From: Rhea pennata
Taxonomy: Eukaryota > Chordata > Aves > Rheiformes > Rheidae
Reading direction: 5' to 3'
DNA: 64,000 nucleotides
Assembly: GCF_028389875.1 (NCBI RefSeq)
Contig: NW_026907680.1
Span: 806,001-870,000 of the forward strand
Every line of letters begins with the position of its first letter. Position 1 is the stretch's first letter. Of this stretch, positions 11,901 to 22,200 are shown one piece after another. Below the pieces are notes generated by a model that saw only the letters and a list, made by a program, of their open reading frames with translations, was not told the origin of the DNA and searched no databases. Made by a program: the position numbers and the translations under genes.

Positions 11901-14900
11901 CTTCTTTTCCCCTGACTGACGAAGGCAGCAGCCTCTCAGCACAGGTTTGATAGGGCTGCAGTGCCAGGGCTGGGGGAGGCTGCTCTGAAAGTGCTTTGGG
12001 AGCAAGACTTCCCAGCAGCTGCATCCCAGTAGCCTGCACGCATGCTCTGCCTTCATACAGGGTCTGTTGGAGGCCCTAAGCCAAGATTTATGCTGTCTCC
12101 CACCATGCAAGAGCTTTATTCTGGACTGCCTTGATGCCTTTCTCTGTCTTTGTCACTGGGTGCCCAGCAGCAATCCATTGCCCATCCCGGAACACAGAGT
12201 CCTTGGGGCCATGGGGCAGTGACTAATGTAGTCGGCAGCACAGCGCGTAATGCTGTGCCTGGGAGCCTGTCCTGGCAGATGACCCTGCTGCTCGCCTCCC
12301 TGCATGGAGAGAAAATTTCACTGTGGTTGTTTCCAGAGCTCTCCTTCAGGCATGATCTGCAGCCCTGGGTGTTTTGTTAGGGGGTGATCCCCGTTTCTGT
12401 TGATGTGACCCCAGTGAGGGGGACACACGTGCTTCTGCTACAGAACTGCCTTCTGCGGTAGAAGCAGGTGCCCAACTTGTCAGGCTGAAATGGGGACCCT
12501 ACTCCCCCTGTGCTCATGCCACCTCCCCGTGGTGTGTATTTGCAGTCCATTCCTAGGCACCCCAGAGTGCTCTGCCCAGAAGGCAGTGCCAGGCGGGAGG
12601 AAGCCATCTTCAGAAGGTGGAGCACCTACTGAGTGGCCTGGGAATGAAGTGGACGAGAATGCCAGAGCAGTAAGTGTCACTGCTGGGGGCCCTTCTTTTC
12701 CAGCTTGCTTCCTGCAAACTCCTTGTGCTATGGGCGCTGGCTCACAAGAGCCCTTCCCATGGGTTCACTGAGCCCTGCCCGACATCGCCCAGTCCTGCCT
12801 TCAAAGGCATCGGTGGTGAATGTAGTTTTGGAATGCACACGCTGTTGCACCTTGCTCTCCGTGAACACACCAGCAGAGCCTCTGGGGCCCTCCTGCTGGT
12901 GGCACTGGAAGTGCTGGGCCTTTCTGTGATAGAAAGTGAAGTTTCTGCTCAGCTCTGTGATAATTCGGATGCTTGTTTCAAGCAGGAAAGGGATGTTCAG
13001 CCTTTCTGGGCTTCCCTTCAGGGTAAAAGGGTGCTGACAGGAAGGCTCCCGGGAAGGCTCAGAGCAGAGGCTGGGGAAGAACCTTCCCTTCTGGAGAAGC
13101 TTCTGAGCTGGCTTCCCCTGCGCTTGCCTCCCTTGATGTCTCCGTTCTGTCCTGGATCAGCCTTTTGGCTCTTCCCTGGACAAAAGCCTGCCAGAACATT
13201 TAGCTCTTTGCCCATATTCCCCTGCAGCTGCTCTTGTGTGGAATGGAGGGGCTGCTGTGAGCAAGAGCAAAGGGTCAACGGCTGTTTCTGCAATTCTGAG
13301 AGGCAGCTTCTTCTCTGAAGCATGGAAACATGGGCTGCCCTTGCCAGCAGCAAGATCCTTTCCTTGGCAGCATCTCACCTCTCTTTCTCACCTTTGCAGA
13401 TGAAAATACACAGGGATTCAATCCTGACAGCCACTAAAGCAGCTCCGATTGTGTCCCCTGCACCTCTTCCAAACATGTTCCTAAGGTGAGTACTTTGCCT
13501 TCCTTCTTTCCCCTCTTCCTGACAAAGGCAGCAGCCTCTCCGCACAGGTTTGTTAGGGCTGCATTGCCAGGGCTGGGGGAGGCTGCTCTGAAAGTGCTTT
13601 GGGAGCAAAAATTCCAAGCGGCTGGGTCCCAGTGACCTGCACGCATGCTCTGCCTTCATCTGGGCTCTGTGGGTGGGGAGAGGGTTCAGCAGAGCTCTGT
13701 GCTGCCTCCCACTATGCAGGAGCTTAATGCTTGACTGTCTTGATGCCTTTGTCCTTCTTCAACACTGGGTGCCCAGCAACAACCTATTGCCCATCCCTGA
13801 ACACAGAGTGTTCAGGTCTTATGTAGCTGACAGGACAGCAGGTAATGCTGTGCCTTGGAGCCTGTCCTGGCAGATGACCCTGCTGCTCTCCTCACTGCCT
13901 GGAGAGAGTCTCCCTTGGGCTCCTGGAGCTCTCCTTCAGGCATGACGTGCAGCCCCAGGTGTTTTGGTGGGAGGTGGTGCTCTGATGTGGCCGCAGTCAG
14001 TGGGAGCCCTGTGCTTCTGCTGCAGAATTGCCTTCTGCTGCAGGAGCAGGTGTGAAGCTGGTGAGGGCCAGGTGGGGACCCTACTCTCCCTGTGCTCATA
14101 TCACCTCTCCGCGGTGTGTATTTGCAGGCTGGTGCCAGTCACCTCAGAGTGCTCTGCACAGAGTGCAGCAGCAGCGGGCAGGAAGAAGAAACGGAGAGAA
14201 GCCCGAGCACTAGCTGCATGTCCTCTGAGCGAGGGCCGTCAGAGGTCTGGCGTGGTAAGTGCTCCTCATTGAGTCAGGCCCTTCATGTGCCAGCCTGCTT
14301 TTTGCCCAGGCCTTGTGCTATGGGCGCTGTCTGTACAAGAGCCCTTCCCATGGGCTCTGCTGAACCTTGCAAGACTTGGCCCGGGGCTTGCCTTCACAGG
14401 CACCGCTTGTGCTCCAGGTTTGCAATATAGCTCTTGCTGCTGCGCCCTCCTTGAACACACCAGCAGAGGCACCGGGGTCCCGTTTTTGATTGCCTCTGAA
14501 CTGCAGAGCCTTTCTGCGATAGAAAATTCAGTTTCTGCTCAGTTGAGTGATTATTGAGATGCTGGGTGCAAATGAGAACGGGATGTTCAGTGTGACTGGT
14601 CTTTCCTTCAGGGCAGTAGGGTGTTTGCAGGAAGGCGCATGGGAAGGGTCAGAGCAGAGCCTGAGAAATAATTTTCCCTTCTGGGAAAAGAGACCTGCTG
14701 TAGCCCCCACTGCCCCCTCCTGTCCTCCCTAGCAGGACTGCCCTGCACATTGCCCTTAATCTTAGTCAGCGGCCCTCCCCTGCGCTGCCCTCCTCAGTCT
14801 CTCCCCTAGGCAAGAACTGCTCTCCTGGATCAGCCTCTTGGCTCTTGCCCTGGACAAAAGCCTGCCAGAGCTTTTCCCCATTTGCCTGTATGTCCAGGGA

Positions 14901-17900
14901 GCAGCTATTGTGTAGAATGGAGGGGTTGCAGTGAGCAAGAGAGAAGGTTGTTTCTGCTGTTCTGAGAGGCAGCTTCCTCTCTGAACAGTGCAAACATTGG
15001 CTGCCCTTGTGAGCAGCAAGATCCTCTTCTTGGCAGCATCTCACCTGTGTTTCTCCCCTGTGCAGATGCTGGAGATGAGAGACTCGATCCTTGCAGCCAC
15101 CAAAGCCCTCGATGTCCAGGCCCGTACTCCCCGCCGCCATATGTTTCCAATGTGAGTATATTTGTTGGCTCCCTAGCCTCCAGTTTAGCAAGAGAGCATC
15201 TTCTCGGCGCAGGTTTGTTAGGGCTGCAGTGCCAGGGCTGGCGAAGGCTGCTCTGAAAGTGCTTTGGGAGCAAGACTTCCCAGCGACAGTGTCCCTGTGA
15301 CCTCCAGGCATGCTCTGCCTTCATGTGGGCTCTGTGGGGGGCTTTGGCCAACTCTGTGCTGGCTCCCACCACACAAGGGCTTTATTCTGGGCTGCCTTCA
15401 TGCCTTTCTCCTTCTCTGTTGCTGGGTGCCCAGCAGCAATCCATTGCCCATCCCGGAACACCGAGTCCTTGGGGCCACGGAGCAGTGGCTAATGCAGTTG
15501 ACAGGACACAGGTAATGGTGTGAGTTGGAGGCTGTCCTTGTAGGGGACCCTGCTGCTCTCCTTGCTGCCTGGAGAGAAAGTCTCGCTGTGGGCACCCGGA
15601 GCTCTCCAGCGGGCACGTTGTGCAGCTGTGGGTGTTTTGGCGGGAGGTGATTTCCGTGTCTGTGGATGTGATCCCCGTCAGTGGAACCCCCGTGCTGCTG
15701 CTGCAGAACTGCCTTCTGCTGCAGAGGCAGGTGCCCCCCTTGGGAGCGCTGCGTGGAGTCCAAACTCCCCAGCTTCCCCGGGCTCATGCCACCTCCCTGG
15801 TGCCTATTTGCAGGATGTTTTCCACCACCCCAGAGTGTTTTGCCAAACGGCCGGCCCCAGGCGCCTGGGAACAACCGCCACGTGCTAGAGTGCGAGCTGT
15901 GTGGGCTGTGAATGAAAGCGCTCCGAAGGCAAGACAGGTAGGTGCTCCTCCCTGAGCTCCTTTGTCTGCAGAAGCATTCTTCTCTGGGACAAGAGCCCTT
16001 CCCATGGGCTCTGCTGAGCCCTGGCTGACTTGGCCCAGGGCTTGCCTTCAAAGGCACTGCTTGGGCTCTAGTTTTGCAATATAGCTCTTGCTGCTGCTCC
16101 CTCCTTGAACACTCCAGCAGAGCCCCTGGGGCCCTCTCTTTTTTTCTGGCCATGGTAGTGCTGGGGTTTTCAGTGAGAGACCATGGAGAGTTTCTGCTCA
16201 GCTGTGTGATTATTGAGATGCTTGGTGTGAATGAGAAGGGGATGTTCAGCGTGGCTGGTCTTCCCTTCAGGGCAATAGGGTGCTGGCAGGAAGGCTCAGG
16301 AGAAAGGTCACAAAGCCTGGGACATGTTGCGGTGCCCCTTGCTCTTCTGCCGCTGGGGCTGCGGAGCCCTTGCCTGCAGCAGCCGTTGTCCGGCGGGGTG
16401 CCCCAGGCCAGGTCAGAGCTAGGGGCCTGGTGATTGCCAAGGTCCTGCAGTCCCCGGATGCTGGTGAGAAGGATGTGGAGAGCAGCGGAGTGGACTTGGA
16501 AGTGGGGCACATTGCACAGTGTGGAGTTGTCTTGCAGGTGCAGCAGGGTGCTGAGAATCTGGCTGAAGAAAAGCCCAGTATTCAGAAGATCGTCCGATAC
16601 CAGCTGGGAGAAGACAAGCAAGTGACCCTGAAGGTCTACTTCTCCTGCCTAGAGGAAGAGGAGGAAGGGCTGGACAGTCAAGAGGGGCCTTGCAAGACAG
16701 GGCAGGTATGTGGCAGCTCCAGGAGAAGCCTGGCAGAACTGAGGGGCAGTGAGGCAGCAAGGGGTGCCACTTGTAATCCCAGAGCCACTGTGCTGCCTAG
16801 AGCGTGCTGTGACTTTTCCTGACATGAGATTTACGTGGCTTAAAGCTTGTCACTAAGTCCCTCCCTGCAGCCCCCAGCAAATGCCCAGCACTGCTGTGGA
16901 GCTGAAGGGCTGTGGCTGCAAATGGGAGCAGGGTTGAGGGAGTAGAGGAGGAGAGAAGCAGGAGGGCTCTGAGGCTGAGTGAGAGAGACAAGGTGTCAGT
17001 GCGGCTGCAGCCCCATTGCCCCATGAGCAAGCCACAGGGCTGGCCTGGGCTCAGCCTTGCCTTCCAGCCAAGGGGCAGCTGTTGAGTGCTGAGAATGGCC
17101 TCCAACAGTGGCACCTGCAAGATCTGAGCCGCTGAGCGCAAAGGGATGCTTCCAGTGTTGGTGTGCCCCTTTGCAAAGCTCTCCCTGACTGCTGAAGCCA
17201 AGACGACACAGGTACCCGCCAGTCCTGGCACCAGCAGCCTCAGCCGCAGGCTGATGAGCTGTGTCCAAACAAGCTCCCATGTCCCGAGACGGTGAGGCTG
17301 GCAACACCCTCAGAAGCTCCCAAAAACATCCCCGGCCCTCACGAGTCTGCAGTCTTCCTGGGCTTTCTGGCAGGGCAGAACACAGCCTGTTCTTTCTGCC
17401 TCCTTGTGCAGGGGGAAGAAGAGCCGTGTGCGGAGACACAGGCAAGCAGAAGAAAGAGCAGCAGCAGTGGCAAAGAGCCCAGCAGAGCCAGTTTCAGCAG
17501 AAGACGCAGCAGCAGTGGCAGGGGCAGTATCAGCGGCAGTGTCAGCGGGAGACCCAGAGGCAGCGGCAGTGGAAGCCCCACTGCAAAAGAGAACGGCAGC
17601 CCCAGTGTCAGTAGCAGGCAGCGTGGCAGTGGCAGCGGGAGTCCCAGTGGCAGACAGAGTGGCAGCCCCAGTGTCAGCGGCAGGGGCAGTGGAAGCCCCA
17701 CTGTCAGACCAAGCGGCAGCCCCAGTGTCAATGGCAGCGTCACTGGAAGCCCCAGTGCCGGACACAGCGGCAGCCCAAGTGCCAGCGGCAAACACAGCGG
17801 CAGTGACAGTGCTAGCTGAAATGTTGGACACAGCGGGAAACCCGCTCGTAGCAGCAGTGGCAGTGGAAGCTCCAATGCTGGACACAACGGCAGCCCCACT

Positions 17901-18065
17901 GGCAGTGGCAGCGGCACACGAAGACCCAGTGTCAGACAGAGCATCAGCGGCAGTGGGAGCCCCAGGGGCAGCGGCAGTGGCCACAGCAGCAGCCACAACG
18001 GAAGCAGCAGCAGCACTGCTTGTGAGCCACGCGAGCACCCAGGAAGTTCTCTGAAGCTGAATTAA
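5905..18065 (+). CDS. CCDC81-like: CCDC81-like protein, multi-exon, with internally repeated exon pair
   Basis: Predicted exons: 5905-5971, 6149-6210, 6749-6905, 7701-7957, 8603-8688, 9413-9510, 9794-9899, 10882-11002, 11798-11883, 12546-12669, 13400-13485, 14128-14254, 15066-15151, 15814-15937, 16415-16705, 17412-18065. All have AG/GT borders and phases agree throughout. Exons 2-3 give an HU-like domain (VAVPIWEGVSNYIQEKL, then IIPLGTFSVATKQ and LTVQRPAFRLSSNLV). Exon 4 gives the second HU domain (VEETVYLLSCC, FKGIGVLLIEGKEV, MWFYRGFLRRL). Both match the order and motifs of vertebrate CCDC81, a centrosome-associated protein. The middle is an array of two alternating exons; the last exon is Ser/Gly/Arg-rich. 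An in-frame TGA at 17,817-17,819 would end the protein at 761 residues; otherwise the tail runs to TAA at 18,063-18,065 (843 codons). The exon at 16,415 is the least certain; the 8,758 acceptor may mark an extra or alternative exon. The model may be a gene or a recent pseudogene. Confidence 0.75.
8603..8688 (+). CDS. 86-nt module exon, copy 0 (after the HU exons)
   Basis: Exon behind a CCTTTGCAG acceptor, ending at an AT|GTGAGTAC donor. It enters in phase 0 and leaves in phase 2. The peptide starts MPEMRHSVLASTQTAASL and ends SGSLIVFP. It corresponds to the segment right after the second HU domain in CCDC81, where the mammalian protein has a similar Ser/Arg-rich stretch ending in a FPRI-like motif. 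This appears to be the parent of the repeated exon copies at 11,798, 13,400 and 15,066. Confidence 0.7.
10882..11002 (+). CDS. Linker module exon B1
   Basis: Exon of 121 nt between TGTATTTGCAG and GAG|GTAGGTGC. It starts by completing a codon (one base) and ends in phase 0. The peptide is polar (KEDLVGWRKQLPEARAGAGG) with no recognised fold. Related exons are 12,546-12,669, 14,128-14,254 and 15,814-15,937, plus 46,868-46,988 and 45,205-45,328 on the minus strand and 59,487-59,610 on the plus strand. Confidence 0.6.
11798..11883 (+). CDS. 86-nt module exon, copy 1
   Basis: Same length, acceptor context (CACCTTTGCAG) and phase (0 to 2) as the exon at 8,603. The peptide begins MLEMRDSVLEASQRSE and ends PSIFP. 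It is open with no stop. Confidence 0.65.
12546..12669 (+). CDS. Linker module exon B2
   Basis: 124 nt after TGTATTTGCAG, donor GCA|GTAAGTG. It contains the family motif PECSAQKAVPGGRK and a Glu-rich end. The phase is as in B1. Confidence 0.6.
13400..13485 (+). CDS. 86-nt module exon, copy 2
   Basis: Acceptor CACCTTTGCAG, donor AAG|GTGAGTAC. The peptide begins MKIHRDSILTATKAAPIV. Length and phase match the other copies. Confidence 0.65.
14128..14254 (+). CDS. Linker module exon B3
   Basis: 127 nt after TGTATTTGCAG, donor GTG|GTAAGTGC. It has the motif TSECSAQS followed by a strongly basic run (GRKKKRREARA) that could act as a nuclear-localisation or RNA/microtubule-binding patch; that role is only an inference. 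Confidence 0.6.
15066..15151 (+). CDS. 86-nt module exon, copy 3
   Basis: Acceptor CCCTGTGCAG, donor AT|GTGAGTAT. The peptide begins MLEMRDSILAATKALDV and ends RRHMFP. Length and phase match the other copies. Confidence 0.65.
15814..15937 (+). CDS. Linker module exon B4
   Basis: 124 nt after CCTATTTGCAG, donor CAG|GTAGGTGC. The motif is TTPECFAKRPAPG. It ends in phase 0, which agrees with the next predicted exon (16,415-16,705). Confidence 0.6.
16415..16705 (+). CDS. Unique exon of gene 1, unrecognised domain
   Basis: 97 codons open in phase 0 at both ends, with donor GGGCAG|GTATGTGG. Several AG acceptors lie just upstream (near 16,379, 16,408 and 16,414); the one at 16,415 is chosen because it alone keeps the phase and avoids a stop. 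The peptide alternates beta-like stretches (GLVIAKVLQS, CGVVLQVQQG, VTLKVYFSC) with acidic runs and ends in a Glu-rich segment. I do not recognise the family. No equivalent is seen in gene copies 2 and 3. Confidence 0.45.
17412..18065 (+). repeat. Ser/Gly/Arg triplet-rich tail exon of gene 1
   Basis: Imperfect repeats built from AGC/GGC/AGT/CCC-type triplets (SGSPS-like peptide units). The correct frame is set by the splice phase at 17,412 and by the stop shared with the intact copy at 62,511-63,131. Both copies end in ACEPREHPGSS plus a few residues. One in-frame TGA occurs at 17,817-17,819. Because the DNA is made of triplets, the other frames also stay open for long runs. Confidence 0.7.
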
Positions 18066-19250
18066 ACCAACTGCCCCAAGTCGGGTGCCTCTTGGCTGGG
18101 TGTGCGGTGAGCTCGTCCGTTTGCAGTGTGGGAGCTTTGGGGAGGCCTGAAGAGCAGAGCTGAGGAGTCAGGGCTCAGGGGCTGCTGCCAGGGCAGCTCT
18201 CCGCCGTGGTCGTGCTGTGGCTCTTTGGCTGCAGCTGTGGTGGCTGTGGCCTAGGGGTGTGCTGCGTCTTGTTGGTGCTGGGGAGAGGCGTGGAGAGGGC
18301 CCTGCCATGGCCAACGCATGTCCTGGGGCCAGGGGGCCTGTGGGGAGAGGAGGAAAAAGCTGCTGTATGCCTCTGAGGGGAGGAAGTGCTTGAGCCTGGG
18401 CCCCCCTTGCTGGGGCCCAGTGCTGGCGTCGTGGTGGGAGGGAACTGCCAGCTCTTGTGTGTGTCTTGGGTGCCCTTGAGTGCCGGGCTTTTGCGGGCGT
18501 GAGGGGAAGAAGGCGGGTGCCCAGGGCCAGAAGGGGAAGCGGCCACCCCGGAGGCTTGGTGCCAGCAGAGTCCATGGCCACCTGGACTGTAGCACCCGGG
18601 AACTAGTGGAGTTGCAGAGACCGAGGGCAGGTAGGAAGGAGAGCAGCAGAGCCCAGAGGCTGGCCTTGAGGCGAGCAGGCTTCCCCTTCTGCAGAGACCT
18701 GCTAGGGGGACGCCAGGGGAGGCAGCTCAGAAGGGCAAAGGAGCTCAGGAAAGCTGGCAGGCCTTTAAGCTGTTGAAGGAGAGCCTCCTCCAAGTGCCAC
18801 TCTGCTCCACCTTGACACTCCAGCCAGCCCAAGTCAGGGTAAAGCCTGCGGCCCCTCACTAGCCATGGCGATTCTGGAGGACCAGGCTTCATCGTTCCAT
18901 CTGGTGCATGCGCGTCTGCAAATGCAGGAGCTTTGCTTGAGCGCCTGCTCAGGGAGACTTTCATCAGCACTTCATGAGCACGCAGTCCCCTTCTCTCTGC
19001 AGACTGACAAGCCTCGGTAAGGATCTGCACCTCAGACCAGCTTCTAGCTTCTTTGTCCTCCACACATTTTCCATTCCCCCCACAGCAGGAGCTGCGAGAG
19101 AAAGCGCCCATCACAGAATCATCGAAGGGTGGAGGTTGGAAGGGGCCTCTGGAGATCATCTCGTCCAACCCCCCTGCTCAAGCAGGGTCACCTACAGCAC
19201 ACTGCACAGGATCACACCAGGCAGCCTCTGAATGTCTCCAGAGAAGGAAA
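18066..19250. repeat. 3' flank of gene 1, duplicated elsewhere
   Basis: Noncoding-looking sequence downstream of gene 1. Its inverse occurs at 44,393-45,066 (matching about 18,433-19,110) and at 57,996-58,614 (matching about 18,066-18,680). A minus-strand open frame of about 300 codons crosses it (18,251-19,168) and stays partly open in the other copies. The copies are too similar for this to prove coding, and I do not call it a gene. Confidence 0.6.
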
Positions 19251-19252
19251 CT
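19111..19252 (-). mobile_element. CR1 LINE 3' end
   Basis: Starts with ATCACAGAATC and continues with the typical reverse-complement CR1 tail (GATCATCTCGTCCAACCCCC, then CAAGCAGGGTCACC). It is shared with the copy at 44,295-44,392 and marks the edge between the gene-1 3' flank and arm B. Confidence 0.85.
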
Positions 19253-22200
19253 CGGAGGTTCTGCTTGCAGACTGCGGCTCACGCAGTACTTGAGGCCAGG
19301 GTTCCGAGAGCTGCAGCCCGCAGTGGGAGAAGAGGCCTTTGCTGTCTTTGGGCTCATTCCTCAGCTCTGTGCTTGCGTCCTATTTTCTGCCAGATTTTTC
19401 TGCTCTTGCACCTCTCATCCCTGAGGGGAAGACAAATGGAACAAGCCTGCCCTTCAAAGGTAGGACTCTGAGAGACAAAAAGAGGTTGCTCTTGCAAACT
19501 AAGCAGCAAGCGGAGGGAGCCAGAGCTCCAGTGCTGGGAAACACGAGGCATTAGACTGATCTCATCCGAAGCTGGCGTCCTTTGATGGCTTTGCTGTGGA
19601 TGCCGAGGGAGTGAAGAGGCTTAGGCCAACAGCTTTGCAGAGCAGGAGCAGAGAGCACTGGCTCCAGTCACATGGTGTTTCAGCACAGGCTGCCTCAGCA
19701 GCAAGTAGGCACAGAACAGCAAAGAATGCAGTGATTGCCCCAACAGGGTCTTCTTCCAGCAGCCTGGGGCCTGGGAGCTTCCTCAGCCAGACGCAGGAGA
19801 CACAAAGCCTTTGCCTGCTTGGTCCTTCCAGAAGCGCACCCCCACCTTGGGCTGAAAGCACACCGTCAACCTGTGGCAGGGCCAGATGCAGCTCCTTGCT
19901 TGGCTTCTCTCTTCCTCTTCAAAGCACTTCTGCTGGGCTTCTTCTCACCTCTGCAGGGCAAGGAGATTCGGCTTTCAGCGACCTCTCTCTTGCCTCTCCT
20001 TCCTGACCAAGAGCTGTTAGCTCACAGCCTGCCCCAGTGCATGCAAAGTTCAGATGTGGTCATTTTCTCCCCAACAGGCCTTACTCCTCCTGCAGCAAAT
20101 ACCCTCTGGCACTTTATTGCCCAGCCATTCCCTGTGCATTGATCCTTCTGTAGCTCTTATTTGGGGAGCCTATAACATGGAGAGGAATGAGTGGTTCTGG
20201 TTTCGGTTTGTTTGAAAAGATTGATCCCTACCAGAAGCAAGCAAGGCAGAAAGACATCTTGGGCTGGCTTTTTCCTCCAGACCTTGTTTGTCACAGCAGA
20301 GAGTCAGCTGCCCGTATGGGAGCATGATTTGGATTGGAAAAGGGTGCGGGAACTCCTCATCACAAAGGCCTTAAGCCATACTGGGGAGCCAAAGTCCTCA
20401 GCGAAAGCCCACAATTTTCTCAGCCTGGTCTTCAAGTACGGCCTCAGAACGCAAGTGGGCCTCTTGGCATGCTGGGCTGCCACCTTCAGCAGGAGCTCTC
20501 CTGGAGGGGCTGAGTTCTTGCTTTTCTCTTTACTCATACAATTTCAAGAAGAAAACAAGAACTCCCCTGCAGTGTCCCCTGCCACACTGAGATAACTGTG
20601 ACTCCTAAGGGCACCATTTGCACAAGCACATGGGAAGAGTCAGCTTGCCTGCTGTCAGAGAAGGAAAGCTCCTCAGATCCACTGGAGATATGGGCCTTCC
20701 ACTCGTGTATGCAGTGTGCTTCCCAGGCTCTGACAAAGGAAAGGTATGGGCGGGGGAGGAGGGCAAACTGGTTCCTCTGCAGTCCCTGCTTTGTGACAGG
20801 ACCTATTTCAAAGCACAGAGATCATCAGAGAGGTCCTTTTTGCTCCAGGATCTTTTCCTCACCCAGCACTGTGATTTGTTTCTCTACAGCTTTTAACACT
20901 TGCTGGCGTGTCCACAAACCTATTGCCTAACACTAGCATTTTTGAATGTCATCCCATGCTGACTGGGAGCAATGTCATTTATTGGCTTCTGAGACTTTAT
21001 CTGATTGTGCTCGATGCAGGAAGACACTGAGGGTCTTCTTGGTTGGTTTACATAGTCCTGTAGAGGAGTTTCCCTGGAAAAAAAGGAAGTTTCGACAGGG
21101 CAAGTGGTACCCGTGTGTGTGTTTGTGTATGCATATACATCTCCATCGAGAAGGCTCAGCAGAAAGCGGCTAAAAGATTTGTCCTCCATAAAACTGCCTT
21201 TCTGAGCTGTGAAGGAAGATGGGACACTTGGAGACAGAGAGACCTGCAGGGGTCCAGGTTGGCCAATGGTGTAAGTAGATATGGTCGGTGGGTTTTCTGA
21301 AAATGTGTGGGGCATATCACAGAATTACAGAGTGGGTAAGGTTGGAAGGGACCTCAGGGGATCATCTAGTCCAACCTCCCTGCTCAGGCAGGGTCACCTA
21401 GACCATGTTAGACAGGGTTGCATCCGGGCAGGGTTTGAATCTCTCCAGAGAAGGAGACTCCACAATGTTTCTGGGAAACCTCTCCCAGTGCTCGGTCACT
21501 CTCACAGGAAAGAAATTCCTCCTCATATTGAGGCGGAGCTTCTGCTGGTTCAGTTTGTGCCCGTTGCCTCTTGTCCTGTTGCATGGCACTAGTGAAAAGA
21601 GTTCGGCCCCATCCCTTTGATGGGGATATCCAGTGGAATTTCCTTCACTCTCTTTCAAGAGCCCGTTGAGTGATAATCAAACACAAAAAATCAAATGTCT
21701 TCATCTGTGTGGGCCCCTTTCATTTTGAGTTCCTCTGAGGGCTTTACATCTCTCTACATTTTTGCACCGTCCAATCCCATGTACTATTTATTTCCACAAA
21801 CACTTTGGGCTACGTGTTCTGGAATACTAACTGGATTTTTTTTCCCCCTCTCCCAGGTGCAGGTGAAGCTGGAAGTACATGTGTTGGCCTCCACACATCT
21901 ATTGAAGGATCTTCAGCAAATGCCACTTTCTAGGGTAATACAGAGGCATTGTGATATTCTGAGCAGAAAGGATGTGACTGGAACAAAACACTACGCAAAG
22001 CTGGTGAAAAATATTTGCTTTACGCAGCACGGTAATGGTTTCCCACTAAATGGCCTGGCTGTGAGAAATCCTTGCTGCAGGCTGAACCTAAACTCCAAGG
22101 GGTTTCAAAAGTTGCTAGGCACACTGCAGTTCCCCCTAACAAGCCTGCAGGGATACGGAGCTTGTCTGGCACCGTAAAGTCCATATCCCTTCTTGTGCGA

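Larger units (their letters stand above)
10300..16330 (+). repeat. In-gene tandem array, about 1.65 kb units, four copies
   Basis: Landmark strings recur at regular spacing. The acceptor GTGTATTTGCAG (or variant) occurs near 10,870, 12,534, 14,117 and 15,802. The string GGATGTTCAGC recurs near 11,332, 12,988, 14,580 and 16,241. The acceptor before the 86-nt exon falls near 11,790, 13,392 and 15,058. Each unit holds one 121-127-nt exon and, except at the right edge, one 86-nt exon. A further conserved stretch, reading like LAGLPFR near its end, lies between them; I could not place it as an exon. A diverged part-unit is visible at 8,300-8,950. Confidence 0.8.

Noticed and set aside
11941..12032. 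Possible extra exon after each 86-nt exon (acceptor ACAG|GTTTG)
   Set aside because: An acceptor is present in all units and the frame is open for about 30 codons, but no consistent donor was found. Direct 86-nt to linker splicing gives perfect phases.
18251..19168. Minus-strand open frame of about 305 codons, partly open in copies at 44.3 and 58 kb
   Set aside because: The copies are recent duplicates, so open frames are expected. It includes CR1 sequence and has no known motif.
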